Part shown: positions 20,651 to 33,715 of the stretch, one piece after another
How the letters are laid out: the number at the start of each line of letters is the position of its first letter
How positions within the stretch are numbered: the stretch's first letter is position 1
Origin: Lates calcarifer
Lineage: Eukaryota; Chordata; Actinopteri; Centropomidae
Assembly: GCF_001640805.2 (NCBI RefSeq)
Contig: NC_066838.1
Location: 13,353,632 to 13,417,631, forward strand
Reading direction: 5' to 3'
Length of the DNA: 64,000 nucleotides
Program-made: the position numbers and the translations under genes
Notes under the pieces: model-generated
Told to the model about the DNA's origin: nothing
Database searches by the model: none
What the model saw: the letters and a program-made list of their open reading frames with translations, nothing else

Positions 20651-21315
20651 AGAAAGTCAGCAAACTGGGGGTTTTTTGTTTGGTTTTTTGTTTGTTGAAT
20701 GCAGTTTTTGTTAAATGTCTGAATCAAACCATTTAATCCTTTACAGTCCCAGGATTTGTTATTTGGGAAATGTTAAGAGTCTTCAAAAAGAAAGAAATCT
20801 GCGGATTCAACCAGTGCATCAGTTTATATCACAGAATGTCATTTTTCTTAGGGGCACAAACTAATTTATACCATTGAAATAGACTTCGACCTGCTCTCTC
20901 AGCTCTTGGTACTGTTTCAATGACATTTTTTACAAAATTATTTAAACTAAATAAAAGTCACCAATTTTGCAATAATGCACATGACAAAAAAAAAAGAGAA
21001 ATACAAGAAATGGTCACAATATGGAGTAGATGCACTATGGGAGCAGTTCCCTCTTGTGGAGAGTTTTGGTAAAGCAAATGCACCAAATGCACAAGTTTTT
21101 TTTCCTCTTTGTCCAGAACCAGCTATGTCTCATAACTGCTTTTTTTCCCCCTTTGCCATTTTCCTTTTCTGCTGAGACGCACACAGAGCAGTGCGGGGGT
21201 TTCCTATAGAGACATCATTGTGTGTGCTGTATCAAAGGGAGATTTGTTAAAGGAGCTTTGGTGTGCTGTGATATCACCCACATCAGTCAGGACTGCCCGT
21301 GCAGGTGCCTACGGC

Positions 21316-21328
21316 GGGGGGGGGGGGG
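21316..21328 (+). repeat. G13 homopolymer
   Basis: Thirteen consecutive G in otherwise unique sequence, with potential to form quadruplex-like structure. Confidence 0.9.
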
Positions 21329-24112
21329 TCTGGACTCACTGCCTGCTCCGATTTCATAGGCTTCTGACCTGACAGGAAAGACTGTAACAGCAAAGGAGAA
21401 GGTATCAAACCACAGGGGAGTCAGGTTTAAGTCAGCTTAAAGCACATAGTACATCAGTCCCCTACTTCCTTAAAATCTATGTATGAAACTATATTTATCC
21501 TCTGTAAAGTCATCCAGGTGTGATGTTTTATCTTGTAACAGAAAGGCTTCAGTCAGTATCCTTCAATTGCTTGTGTTGCCTCTACAACAGCCCTCTCTAG
21601 TGGGGTGGTAATGAACTGTATGCTACTTCACAGTGAAAGGTAAAAGATAAAGTTATGATACTGCTGGGAAAATAATGTTTTGGAGAATGGACTGATTCCC
21701 TCTAAATCTGTTGATGTAACTGATTAAATCCAACATACTATAACTTCCTTTCCAAATTTCACATATGCACAATGAAACATTTTATTTTACAGTACACAAG
21801 TGACATTGTGCAAACTATTTGTTGTAAGGTCACATTTTGAGTAAATATTATTACTGGAGTGGTAATAGTGTAGGATACTCATGCAGGGTAATTCATATAT
21901 TTCAGCAGTGACAGAACCACAGTATTTGGATATGTGTCAGCAGGGATTATGAGCTGCATGAATGTACAGGATATAACTATAAAGTGACTGCTGTATATGA
22001 ATTTACATGAGCAGAATCCAGAACATCTGCATTTGATGTGTTTAAATTATACTGTATACAATACTATGTTTCAGCTGTTAAAACTAATACTTCATTTTCC
22101 TTCATTCACACTTAATGAGTCAGATTAATACCACTGGCACAAGAATTTAAAAGACTAAAATTAATTGAGAAAAAGGAGGGATTCCAATTTTTTTTAAAGC
22201 ATGCTTTGGAGTATAGTGTAAGCAACATATGTCTGTTTTACCTGCACAGTGAAGCAGGCCAGAACTGAGACATTAAAGTCATGATGTAGAAGTAAATACA
22301 CCAGATAAGAGAAAGAAAGCTCATGAAACAAACTCAAACTGATTCATCCATCTAGATATCCCCTACTTTTTCCTCTCTTCTTTTTTGAAGATCAAGCAAT
22401 GGCAAAAAGTTGAATAATTCTGCCTCTTTGATCTGCACACACAAGTGAGAGTTCATTTCCATTTTTGATTTTTTTTTTTTTCCTTCCTTTCTGTAAGAGT
22501 GCCAGCATCAAGATTTACCTTGGTGTGCAAATGTGCTGGAATAGGTTAAAAGGAAATCTCGCTGCTCTCTCAAAGCACAAGTGCAGATGTTATGAAGTTA
22601 ATTAAAAATTTAGCAATTCGTTTCTCCCGTCCCAATTTAGGCTGCATCAAATAGAAGAAAACAGACGGAAAAATGAGAGAAGTCCATGCAGTCTGTCTTT
22701 TTACATGTATGGTAATGTCAACAAGGAGGAACACTTCCGCAATATAAAATTCAGGATGATACACCAATATTTTACACCTTTTACTATTCTCCATACATTT
22801 ATCATTAGGAAATATATTACACCCTCTATGTAATATATCATTTCTATTTCAAACAAAGAAACACATTCATCAAATGTAAAATTTTGAATAAACCCCATCA
22901 TCCTGACTTTCCATCATTTCTATTTGGCCTATGATGTTATTAAAAGTCCACCGGTCCATCAGTTATCATCTATTTTCCCAGAGATCTTTCTCATAGCCTG
23001 CCTCATTTAGAAGACAACAGTGATAAATGCATTTTAAAGCCCCCACCCCACCCACCCCCCCAAATCTTCCCAACAAGTACCCTTGTTTACTAAAATTGCA
23101 TCAGTATGTTGACATAGGCCCAGTATCTTCTACCATCTCTTCCATCTCCTCCCAAATAATAGTGCCATCCACGGAAAGGATGTCAAGTCTCAAGGTGCTG
23201 CCCACCCCTCTCCACTCCCCCTCTGCGTGGATGATGCTCCGGGAGGGTAGCAGAGGGAGGGAGGGGAGTGGGGGGTATTTTTCTGCACAGGTGTTGCAGC
23301 TGCATTCGTACATAATTCCTTTCTGTGTGAGCACTGCTCAGTGTTAGCCTCTCTGTGCTGCTTCCCCCCACTGGGACCCCTCCTCCACTGAGTGATATTA
23401 CAAGCGGCAGCCGTGCGCCTCTGATCTACAAGCGCTGGGCTCCCTCCTGGTCCTGGGTGAATAGCGCTTGACTTGTTCAATTTGTTTAGAAGCCGCGTTC
23501 GAGGCTTTGAAGCCACACATTTTAGCATAAATCATAACCTGTCTCCTTGCTCACAACTGCTTTGAAATGCAACATCTGCTTTTGAATCCCCTGCTTTACA
23601 ATTAGTTAAGCAACATCAATAGATTGACTCCCTATAATTTTTCTTGATAATGAACTGCTTTGTACACGTGCAAGGGCATTAGCGGTGGGCCCATTTGATT
23701 TTTCAAGGCCAAGGTCCTGAGACGGATCAATCTTCATCAGCCTCACTACGCTGGGATGCTGTGAACTTCCTGAAGTTCTCAGCACGTGTGTCTGAGCACA
23801 ATCAGACACACGTGTTAAATTGGGTTACCCTCCATGGTAACCTACTTAGGAAGTGTCATGGTTGTGGGGCATGTTACCGGGCCATGTTGTTTACTCTTTC
23901 ATCACACTCTTCAGGTTCCCTGTTTGTTGGTTTGTTTTGCAAAGCACAGCCTTCTGTTCAGCTGTGGGAAAAGTGCGGAATCAAAGTCCCGGAGAGCAGC
24001 CCGACGTTGACACTGATAAGCTTGGCCTGTCACTATCCATTTGTCTGAATGACAGTGATGCTCAGGTTGGATCTCTGGAGGAAGTAGTACACACACAGAA
24101 ACCAGGTGCATA

Positions 24113-24136
24113 TGCTGCTGCTGCTGCTGCTGCTGC
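24113..24136 (+). repeat. (CTG)8 trinucleotide run
   Basis: About eight CTG units in intergenic DNA. The plus frame reads as alanines, but no gene context supports coding. Confidence 0.9.
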
Positions 24137-25744
24137 TCTGCCGTTGAAAGAAAGAAAAGTCCACTGCCAAGTTTGCTTAATGAAGTTTGCTTTTACTTAT
24201 AAAGTTAATGTAGTTAATAAAAGGAAATATACACAATATTGGCAGGAGTTTTACTTGTTCAGTATACTGTACCGAGATTCAAACTCTCACAAACTGATCC
24301 ATCAGTTAGAAACCTCTCATCAGATGCATTAAGAATTCTTTTTGCAGGTTGAAGGGGAAAATAACAATCCCAAAGATTTTATTTTCAAAGGCAAGCATTT
24401 GATCAGTAGTCATCAATTAAACTTACTGAGGTGCAAATTACACCACAAGGATTAGATGAAAGAGCCTCTGTGTCATTTTCTCCCCTCCTCCTCAAAGCTT
24501 GGCTTGGTTCACAGTACACACAAACACCAGGCTGATCCCTGGCATGGTGGTGACAGGGTGACACTTCCCCTCACATTACGCAGGCTGAGCTGACTGAGGG
24601 GCTTAACAGATAGTGGCATCACAGGCGTACATTTACAAATAAATCTAGTGCTCTGGCTGTGCGGCACTCCTCTGCACATGTAGCCCTTGTATCTCTGCTC
24701 CTGCTTTGCATTTCTGATTTCAGCTTGAGCCTTGCCATGAGATCCTGTTACCATACCGACGTGAGTCCCTCTTCCCAGATGGCATGTTTGGGCTTCTTGG
24801 GTAATATTTATGAAAGAGGAATCCATGACTTTTTAGGGCTGATTTCCTGTACTGCTGTAGGCCTTCTGCAAAACAAAATTACTGTTCTGAATATAATTGT
24901 TGCAACAATAATATTCTGCAATTTTCTAATGAGAGGTTAAATAGGGTTAAACATGATTGTGAAAATGTTCAGTTTTCCTGATAACTTGTGTTTCTTTATT
25001 CATATTTCCTTCTGGAGTCAGTCCCATCTGAGTAGTTGAGATCAGACGGCAGTATCACTGTGACAGGTGCTCACATCTCCCACAGCCACTGAGCAAAGCT
25101 ATAAGATCAATTGGCAGCGGTCCCTGCATACAATACCCACATTAACTTGATGGCTGTAAATGATATTGTCAAGTGTTGCAGCTAATTATTTACCTTTGTT
25201 CATCTTTGTCTAAATGCGTTTGGAGATGCTTTCTGATTGATAATCCCATTGTTTCTTTTTTTTTTTTTCTTTTGTCACTGCTTTTTTATTATTCATTTTA
25301 TGTGGCATTGTACAGACAGGCAATTGTAGGGAATTCATCTTTTTAGGGAATTTACACAGCAAACCCTATGAATAAACAATTCATTTTTTCCTGGTAAATT
25401 AGTTATCATTAATTTTAAATGCTGTGTTGGGAAAATGAATTAACATGAATGTATAATGCTCGGAAAGGGTGCAACAGTGGATACTTTAAGCACCAACAGG
25501 AAATACACAGAGGATGTCAGACAACTGACAGACACACACTGTCAGTGTATTTTATCAAACAGCAATCACAATCAATTTTATCAGTATGTTGACAAGTATG
25601 AGTCTTTCATTAGATGCAAATATAGACATATGACTAAAAAGAGACAACAGAGTTAAACAGAGATAAGCAAACAAACATATACCTGCTTTTCTCCAGGTAA
25701 AAGGTATGAAAATAGATATGTTTATATACAGGCATAAACAACTA

Positions 25745-27886
25745 CACTGTAACAAATTTCCCTGTAAAATAACAGTAAACTACTGGCAGCTAGATTTGCC
25801 AGCAGGCTACTATAAATTTAACAATATCCTGCTGTTGCTAAAATTTAGTTTGCCACTGTTTTTGTAAAAACTGGTATTGTTCCCTTTCACAGTAAAATAC
25901 TGATGCAAGGATAGCAGTTAATTACTGTTATTTGCACTTAACAAGATGCAATGTATATTTACAGATTTTTACTGTGAACTGCAGCACATATGTAATCATA
26001 ATACTCTATACATTAATTAACTGCTGGCAAAAGAGACTACAGAGATATTTTTTCTAAACCTTGTGATTTGATAAAATACTCCTTAGTAGTCCTACTATAA
26101 ATACATTGAGTAAATGTCAACTTTCAATACAAATAACACAGCTTCAAAGTATCTTTTTGGACCATTACACTATTTATAAAACTTGTGAAAATAAAAAAAA
26201 CATCCAAGAACATTTAAGACAAATTAACAGAAAAACAAAGTGAATAATCATGGACTAATCTGAATTGATAAGTATTTGTTACATGCATTATGTGTGTGGT
26301 GTAATGTAAAAAAAAAAATAAAAATAAAAATAAAAAAATGTGACTTACACTTGCAAGAAGGATCATCCGCTCCAGGGTCTCAGGGAAGTGAGCCATTAGC
26401 AGTTGAATGGTGCAGAATGACAGCAGGTTAGGACTCAGTGACAGGACTCCCAGACATCTGCAGTGGTGAGTATGTTCTTGAAGAACTCCATGTTGGCTCC
26501 TCCACACTCCTCCACTCCTAGCTCAAGTCCATGTAGCACTTTATTCCTTTAAGTTAGAAATAAGCCTGAGTCAGTGAATCACACTTGGCACTACAAAGTC
26601 AACACGGCATGTTAGGTGTATTGTAAGGTACATATTTATTCTGGACTCCATCACACACTTGTGATGCCTGAACCTTAACATTTTTTGAAGTTCTTAGGGA
26701 GTCAGGATTGATACATAAATAAGGATGATACATAAGTAAGAGGTAAGAACATGGAAACATGCTGAAAATGTATAAAGTGAACACATCAGAGCAATCAGAG
26801 AAAACTCTGAACAGAACATGTGAACAGAGATGCTTCTACCAGAGCAGCTTTACCAGCTCCCTCCAGCTCTAACTGACATTAGCATTCTGTGCTAGGCTAA
26901 ACAATATCGGACCACAGGCCAGCTACAGCTGAACTGCAGCTATATTATATTAGCAATCCTTTCTGAATATTCTGCCCCCAGCCTCAACCGACACAAGCAC
27001 AGGGACAGTTCAGCCGAAATGAACGTTTTGACTAGCTAGCTAACTAATGTTAGCTAACAAGCTCTCCCTCAGTTCAGGTGCCACACTCGCAGTAAAGAAC
27101 CACTGTTTACATAAAACGAGCCACGTCGTGTAGAGACATGCTCTTGGCATAAAGTTAACGTAACACAAAGTAATGTGAACACGAGAAGCTGAAATTCACT
27201 CTGTACTGTGGAGGATCAGGATCTGAGGTCCAGCTCCTCTCTACGGTGACACACGTTCAAACTGCCGCTGAAACAGGAGTTGAAAAGTCCCTGTTATATT
27301 CAACTATCACCAACGGTTTCAGACACAGGAAAATGATTTTTCCCGCTTAGCAACCTCACAGACCTGTTACTTGGAAGTGGCTAACGTTAGCTGACAAAGT
27401 ACTCACTCAGCTTGCGGGTAGTGTGAGTCCTCCCATGATGTTTGTGTGTCGGCTACTCTAATGCGCTTTGTGTTCACTTACAGAAAACAACGTTAGCTAA
27501 AGAATCCTAAAGATTGATTAACAGGTCAGAAGGAGATCTCGGGCGTGTTAAAAAAGGAGCTGAGTAGTGATGTATTTTGCCTATAGATGCTGACGAGCAA
27601 AACAAAAAGCTATTACCTTGTAATCTACAGGATGAAGGCGGGTGAAAATTCGTCATTCTAATGTGAGCTCACGTGTTCTTGGTCTTCCCAAAATGCAATT
27701 CAAAAATACCGTAATGTACTGTTTTCTTTCATTTAAGCGATTATACTGTAAAATACCGTAAAAATAATACTGTAGTACTGTAAAAGCAATTTATCCAGAA
27801 AAATAACGGGTAATGTACTGTATTTAAAGATAACAGTATTATACTGTGGATATTTTCACGTAAATCTACAGTAATTTGTTACAGTG
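25745..27886. mobile_element. Non-autonomous DNA transposon with CACTG...CAGTG ends, about 2.1 kb
   Basis: The ends are a perfect 14-base inverted repeat, CACTGTAACAAATT at 25745-25758 and its complement at 27873-27886, flanked on both sides by TA. Both subterminal regions are dense in ACTGTAAAAT/TACTGTA motifs (25.75-25.95 and 27.71-27.85 kb), as expected for transposase binding. The interior has a CpG-containing, promoter-like stretch (about 27.0-27.65 kb) and an exon-like segment on the minus strand (26349-26519). No transposase frame is present. End sequence and subterminal repeats suggest an EnSpm/CACTA-like element, but the short duplication leaves the superfamily uncertain. Confidence 0.7.
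26349..26519 (-). other. Exon-like segment inside the transposon
   Basis: On the minus strand the frame is open from an acceptor-like AG to a strong GTAAGT donor at 26348-26343. It includes CLGVLSLSPNLLSFCTIQLL and MAHFPETLERMILLAS. It may be a captured host exon or part of the element's own spliced gene. Function unknown. Confidence 0.3.
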
Positions 27887-28037
27887 TACACAAACAAATA
27901 CTATCTACATCAAGATTAAATTGTTGCTAAAGAATATATATAAATGGGTCGTGGTCTCATTGGTAACAGGCACTTCAATTATATACAATTATAGGCACAT
28001 ACATTAAAATAATAAACCCGGAAAATCTGTTTTATGG

Positions 28038-28215
28038 TTAAAGGAATAAGTTTAAGTTGAACAATTTGGGAGATACACTTCTTCACTTTCTTACTGAGAA
28101 TGAGATGAGAAGATTGCAGCAGCTATCAGCTATCAGTCAGCTAGCTTAGCTTAGCATAAAGGCTGTTAACAGAGGGAAACAGCTGGCCTGGCTCTGAGCT
28201 CACTGACTAACACGT

Positions 28216-28261
<46 letters not shown>

Positions 28262-28459
28262 GTTTTTTTTTTTTAATTTAATGAATTTGCTACCTTTGAC
28301 CTGCTGTTTCCTTCATTCCTTGCTTTATTCTCAGCTATGCTAACCAGCTGCTACATTCCATTCCATAGCCGAGAAAAATGAGAGTAGTACCCACCTTCTC
28401 ATCCAACTCCCTGCACAAAAGCAAATCTTATTCCCCAAAATGTTTAACGATTCCTTTAA
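28038..28459. mobile_element. MITE with long terminal inverted repeats
   Basis: The left end reads TTAAAGGAATAAGTTTAAGT, and the right end is its imperfect complement ending CGATTCCTTTAA. Pairing extends inward through ATGAGAAG on both sides for roughly 80 bases. The internal CAGCTAGCTTAGCTTAGCAT and GGGAAACAGCTGGCCTGGCT match a very common teleost repeat. A GT microsatellite has expanded inside at 28220-28258. No coding capacity. Confidence 0.75.
28220..28258 (+). repeat. (GT)n microsatellite
   Basis: About 19 GT units inside the MITE. Confidence 0.95.
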
Positions 28460-31400
28460 ATACCTCTAAATGACTCCATTTCTTTCTGCGCTATGAACCA
28501 TACTTCAGGCTTTAGTGGTAGTGTCACTTATTATCTCTTGATTGACTACACATCTTTTCATGCAACTTTGCCACAAGTCTCTTTTCAGATCAAACGCCAT
28601 ATTTTATAGGCCAAAACCTTCAAAGCATGTCATATCCTGTCGAGATGATGAAATGATTATGAAGCACCATGAAAGTGACATTTGGCAGATGGACTGTATT
28701 CATCTTTATCACTGCAGAGTTCCTGTACTACTTTCCTTTGATAAAACATGAAACACATCCTCTGCTCAGATTTTCAGACTGTGACAAGTGTTTTAGGTTC
28801 AGTGGTGAAATACAAGTGAAGTTACTGTGAATCTGAATCTATCAAACAAAAAGTTAATGTTTGATTTGTGGTTAAATTTTCATTTTGTGAGAGGAAGTTG
28901 CTAGGTAACACAACATTTTGTTGTTTGTTGTCTAAAATCTGTCATATTTTAAAAAAACTTATTGACTTAAGTTTGGCTGTCATATTTTAGTAGATTACAT
29001 TAGTGGTGTTAAGGGAAATTTGGTTCATTTTAATATAACATTACCACAAAGGTGAAGAAGGCAGTGATTTCTTCAATCCATTCCTTTTATATGTACTTCC
29101 CAAACCCTCTCTATCTTCCCTGGATCTCTCTCTCTCTCCCTCTCTCTCCCTCTCCCCTTTCGTCTTTCGTCTCTGGGAGTATGGGTGCATGTCAAGTGAT
29201 TGTTGAATTGAAATATTGATGTGGAGTATCAAAGCGTGGCGTAGCACTCCTGTGTTTCCAGAACTAACCACGAAGCGCTTTGATCAGATACTCCTGTGAT
29301 CTGACTTCTGAAGTTGTTAAGAGTGCTGGAAAACAAAATGCAAACAAACTTCAAGTGCTCTTGGTATTGATAAAAGTTTTCTTTGACAAGTGGAGATGCG
29401 TGCTGTCTGCCTGTGTCTGCCCAAGACTGGAGATTTTGGGGTTTTCGTACATGCTAATGGACAAGAGATGAGGGAATTATTATGGTTTTCTGCTTCTCAC
29501 ACACCTAGCTATGTAAACTGTGGTAGAGGGGTGGGAATCACCACAGAATCCTGCTGCGATAGCAAGGTAGTTGAGTAGTAACACGAAAATATTACAATTG
29601 TGTGATTTATGCTTTAATTTCCATTTAATTGGATTCAGTGTGTTAGATTTTACCATTTTATTTCATTAGCAAGACACATCTGTAATAAAATCTTAAATGA
29701 AATCACTTTACACAATGAAAGCCACAATGCTCATAAGAAAGAATAAAAGAATTAATTATTAATTTGACAAAGTTTAAGGTCTGGAGATAGAAGTACTTTT
29801 CAACACCAAAAGAATGATATGAGAGACTGAATATTTAATGGAGTGAGAAATTCCTCCAGAAGAAAGAAAAAAAGAAGAAGCATCTTCTTGGAAACAAATA
29901 TACATTTGACATCTTATCAAGAAAGATACTGAGAACAGAGATAACTGAGGTTAGATGAGAGGGGAGTTTTTAAGAGGACCAGTTCCTACCCCTGCAATAA
30001 GTGCTTTTCATTTTACAGGCTCCACAATGTTCACTGGTGGAGGGAAATAAGTATCTGCAGAGATGAAGTGGAATGAGTCATGAAATAATGTGCTGTCACT
30101 GAAGTAGAAAGCTGCAACATGCTATTATAATCAATGTAAAATGTGTAAATTCTCCAGTCTACAGAGGTGAACCTTAAATATGTCTGAGAAATTTAAACAT
30201 CAATCTCTGTTCAAGGTTCCCCTTTCAAACACTCACATACAAACACAGACACACACACTTTCCAAACTCAATAGGAAACAGGAAAGAGACTCCTGAATGA
30301 GGTATCAAATTGTTGCTCTGTAAAGTCCAGCTGTTGGTGTTGCTCTTCGTCCCAATGAAACTGAGTGTCATGGTAATTACGCCCCATCTTGTCCTGTCTT
30401 GGACTGCTGAATGGTTAAAGAGTGAGGCACTCCAGTTAGCAGCAGGCTTTTACATGCTGTCTGTCTCATCCATTAGGCCACATTTGTCACATGAGGGCCA
30501 TTGAGTCAGCACAGTGCTGTAAAATTGGCTTTTTGACATGGCCACCAGTACAAAGGCTGCTCTCCTCCATGGCTGCCCTTTTTGAGTGCAGATGGTCAAG
30601 ACAGCTGGGACAATTTAGTGATCTGAGGCTTTTAAACTGCCCCCCAGGCATGATAAAAACAGCTTGAGTAGCCACTCGCATATTCTACGCTCTGAGCTTA
30701 AGAGTAAGATTATGTCTGTAACAAAAACAAAACCATTTGTTTTCTACAATAGGCAAAAGAACTGAAAGAAACTCTTCCAGGATTGAGAGCTTCACAACAT
30801 TAAAACTATCACAAAAAGCCCTGTAGAGTTTTAAAATCTGTTCTTTTTTCTTGAATTTATTTTCCCTCTTTTTCTGTTTAGAAATAGGTACATGAGAACG
30901 TCTGTTATCGCCTTGTTGGGATTTAAGTGTGTGTCAGTTTTGAAGTTGAAGTTGCTGGTAGCCACCCAGTCAGAGCAGCCTGCAGTGTATGATGGAGCGG
31001 ACCTGATTACCGGCAATCTCACCAGCTGTTTAATGAACACAGGGACCTCTTTCTCTGGAAATGAGTTTTCCCTTGAAAACTGTGGAAGCCGTATCCAGGT
31101 CTATTTAAATGAGGTAACATGGGGAAGGTAAGCACCACCACATGAGCATTGTTTTCACAGTTCAAAGTGAGGAGAGAGTACTTTGCACTTCAAAGCCACT
31201 CATCTGGGAGGCAGTACAGTGGGGGTGGGGTGGCGTGGGGGAGAGGGGACAGGAAATAAGAATCAGGGTAATTAACAACTTCTGCTCTGTAATAAACCAG
31301 AGACATAGTATACCTCTGCCTGCAAGATACACTCCTATTTCCATGTCCTCCTAGCTCTTTGCCTTTTACTACTGTTTTCTTTCATCCCAAATGTTCATTT

Positions 31401-32900
31401 TAATTTGGAATCAGAGTGTTTTTCTCATTGATGTTGGAGCTACATCATATTTGTTAAGATTTGCATGGGAGAATTGTATCATGAAACATCAATTTATTTT
31501 TGTATTATAACTGCAGTGTCATTCTCCAGATGTTGGACCTTGCTGAAATTATTTTGTCGAATTTGTATTTCAAGTCAGAGATATTAGGCAACATTTGGAC
31601 AATTAGAAGTCATTAAAATGCTTTATAAGCCATGTTGCCTTTGCTAAATCTGGTCTAACAACCTGTAAATATTTTAATATTTATATTTAATATATTATGG
31701 AAACAGCACCATTATTATCACTAAATATAATGTACATGCAGAGATTTTCAGATTAAACACTATGTGTGTGATTTATTAACAAGCTGCAGCTGAAGTCTGC
31801 AAGTCACTGTGAGTCTAGAGAAATCTTTTGTTTCAAGCTGAGGTGTCTCCTTGTCAAGGACATAACATAGGTTGCACTCTGTCTCCTCAGCTTTCGCACC
31901 AACAACTTCAAAAAGACCTTACCCAAATGGTACAGTTCAGTGATTATCTTCATTGTCTTTCATTTATTTTTAAAAGCTGTTAATTCTATATTACAGCCTA
32001 AGCAGAATACAAGAAACTTTACATTTCTGTTCAAATTAAATTATATAGTATACATTTTGTTCAGTTATTTCTGATTTAGCTGGTTTCTCCTTGGGGTGTG
32101 TTTATTTAAGGATCACAGTCTGTGAAACAGGGAGCAGTAGATTAAATGAGGAACTAGGAATTTAAATGAGAAACAGGTTCCCAGCCTGGATTTAAACTCT
32201 TAACATTGTAATGGTGAGCAGACTTACAGAATGAGATTAAGCCTCAATCTGCATTTAATGGAGCACATCTGAAGCGGCCTCTACTTGAACTCTGAAATGT
32301 GAGAATGTCACACAGGGCGACCTATTTGACATGTCACCTACTGGTGAGAACTCTGAGGCTCTGATTGAGTTTTATCAATTAGCTTTGTGAGGGAAAATAC
32401 TGTGACTGTCTTCAGAGCGGCCTCACGCCTCTGCAGGCCAGGGAGCCGCCTGCTGCTGCATTTAAGACACACACAAAACAAAGTTTGTTGTGTGTCATCT
32501 CTGAGAAAACTGATAATCAAACAGTAAATTAAATAACCTCCAAACTACGCTCTGTGAATTTATTCATCTCTGCCCCAAAAACAGATCATCTACCGAGTGA
32601 TGAATTTTAAAGAGCACATGGTTTACCTCACTTAAGCAGAATTATGTATGTTGTGCCCTGTCATCAACCTCTCTGGTGTAAAGTTTTAGCATTCGTTCCA
32701 CTCTGCTGCAATAAGTGATGCAAGATGCATGATGTCGACAAGGAAAATTGCACTTTTATGCTCTCCTGTAAAATGTTATATTGATGGTTGTTATTTTGCC
32801 CAACTTTTCATTTAACATAGCATCACTGACTGTTGCCACAAATAAAAAATCCATTTATTTACTATCTTTACTTGAATTCCCACAGTGGAGTTGAAGCTGT

Positions 32901-32908
32901 ATGCAAAT
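32901..32908 (+). promoter_or_regulatory. Octamer (POU) motif upstream of sp5l
   Basis: Perfect ATGCAAAT, preceded by CTGT, which resembles a SOX-POU composite site. It lies about 470 bases upstream of the TATA box. A single 8-base match can occur by chance. Confidence 0.3.
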
Positions 32909-33271
32909 ACTCCCAGAGTGAGAAATATTTTTGACTAAGCTGGCTGTATTCATCTTAGATCTTTTAACAGACTAAGCATTTTATTCTTGTGCAAGTTGCT
33001 GAAACATTAAATGTTAACTCCTTGAAATGTTATTTTTAATCATGTTGTTTGAATTTATGTGAAAATTAAAGGAATGACACATATCACAAGATGTCCAGAG
33101 AAGTTCAAACAGATATGATACTCTAAGGTATGAATTGGATAAGACTCTTTATGTCTTAAGTCTTTTTTTTTTTTTTTTCTTCAGAACAATTGGAGGAGGA
33201 GTCAGTTCTTGGGGTCAGCATTTGGTTGAAATTGAGTGAAATTATTAGTAGCCCTCCCCTTCACCTAACAA

Positions 33272-33290
33272 CCCCCCCCCCCCCCCCCCC
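33272..33290 (+). repeat. C19 tract in the sp5l promoter
   Basis: Nineteen consecutive C followed by CT-rich sequence, about 80 bases upstream of the TATA box. It could serve GC-box/KLF/Sp binding or form a G-quadruplex on the other strand. Confidence 0.9.
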
Positions 33291-33369
33291 TCCCTCCTCC
33301 CTCACATCTCTCTATTGACTGGCTCTCCTGCATCATACTGGAGACCCCGTTGAGAGGATCTTTTCTCTC

Positions 33370-33376
33370 TATAAAG
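33370..33376 (+). promoter_or_regulatory. sp5l: sp5l TATA box
   Basis: TATAAAG in CTCTCTATAAAGAGAAG. Transcription would start near 33400, giving a 5' leader of about 315 bases to the ATG at 33716. The leader is GC-rich and has several upstream ATGs. Confidence 0.6.
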
Positions 33377-33403
33377 AGAAGATGCAGCTCAGGCGCCTTT
33401 GAG

Positions 33404-33612
33404 ATGATCGCAAGGATTTATTGCGCGCTCATCCGCTTCTAACTTCGCTCGGGTATCCTCGGCTGCTTCGCCAACCAAGTGATCTGGACTGCTAGCACAC
33501 TTGTAAAGTGAAAAAAAAAATTTCCTAGCGGAATCAAGGGACATTTGAATGACGCGGGATTTCCCCAGTCTGCTCTGCCAACGCGCCGGAGTGATCCAAG
33601 AACCGAATGTGA
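33404..33612 (+). promoter_or_regulatory. sp5l: Upstream ORFs in the sp5l leader
   Basis: Three upstream ATGs precede the main start: 33404 (12 codons), 33549 (about 35 codons, ending TAG before the main ATG) and 33607, where ATG is followed directly by TGA. All terminate before 33716. If included in the mRNA they would reduce translation of sp5l. Confidence 0.45.
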
Positions 33613-33715
33613 GCATCTTCCTTCTTCCGCGTTCAGAGCTGTAGTTGAGACTTTGTGCGTCGTCGCCTCCCGGCGCAGTTTGTCGCAGGTGCGTGGAGAA
33701 GGAGCGCGAGGACAG

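Larger units (their letters stand above)
11320..33360. other. 22 kb non-coding interval between slc26a10 and sp5l promoters
   Basis: The two flanking genes point away from each other. No complete gene was found. Contents: repeat fragments (17.28 and 20.56 kb), a 2.1 kb DNA transposon (25.75-27.89 kb), a MITE (28.04-28.46 kb), one coding-like segment (18.16-18.35 kb) and several GC-balanced, non-repetitive blocks (about 18.84-19.13, 23.18-23.72, 30.38-30.68, 30.89-31.13 and 32.08-32.62 kb) that look like candidate regulatory DNA. Gene deserts around developmental factors such as Sp5 often carry enhancers, which is inference here. Confidence 0.6.

Noticed and set aside
23853..24332. Plus-strand 159-codon frame with polyalanine
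   Set aside because: The alanines come from a CTG repeat, and the rest has no family signal or splice support.
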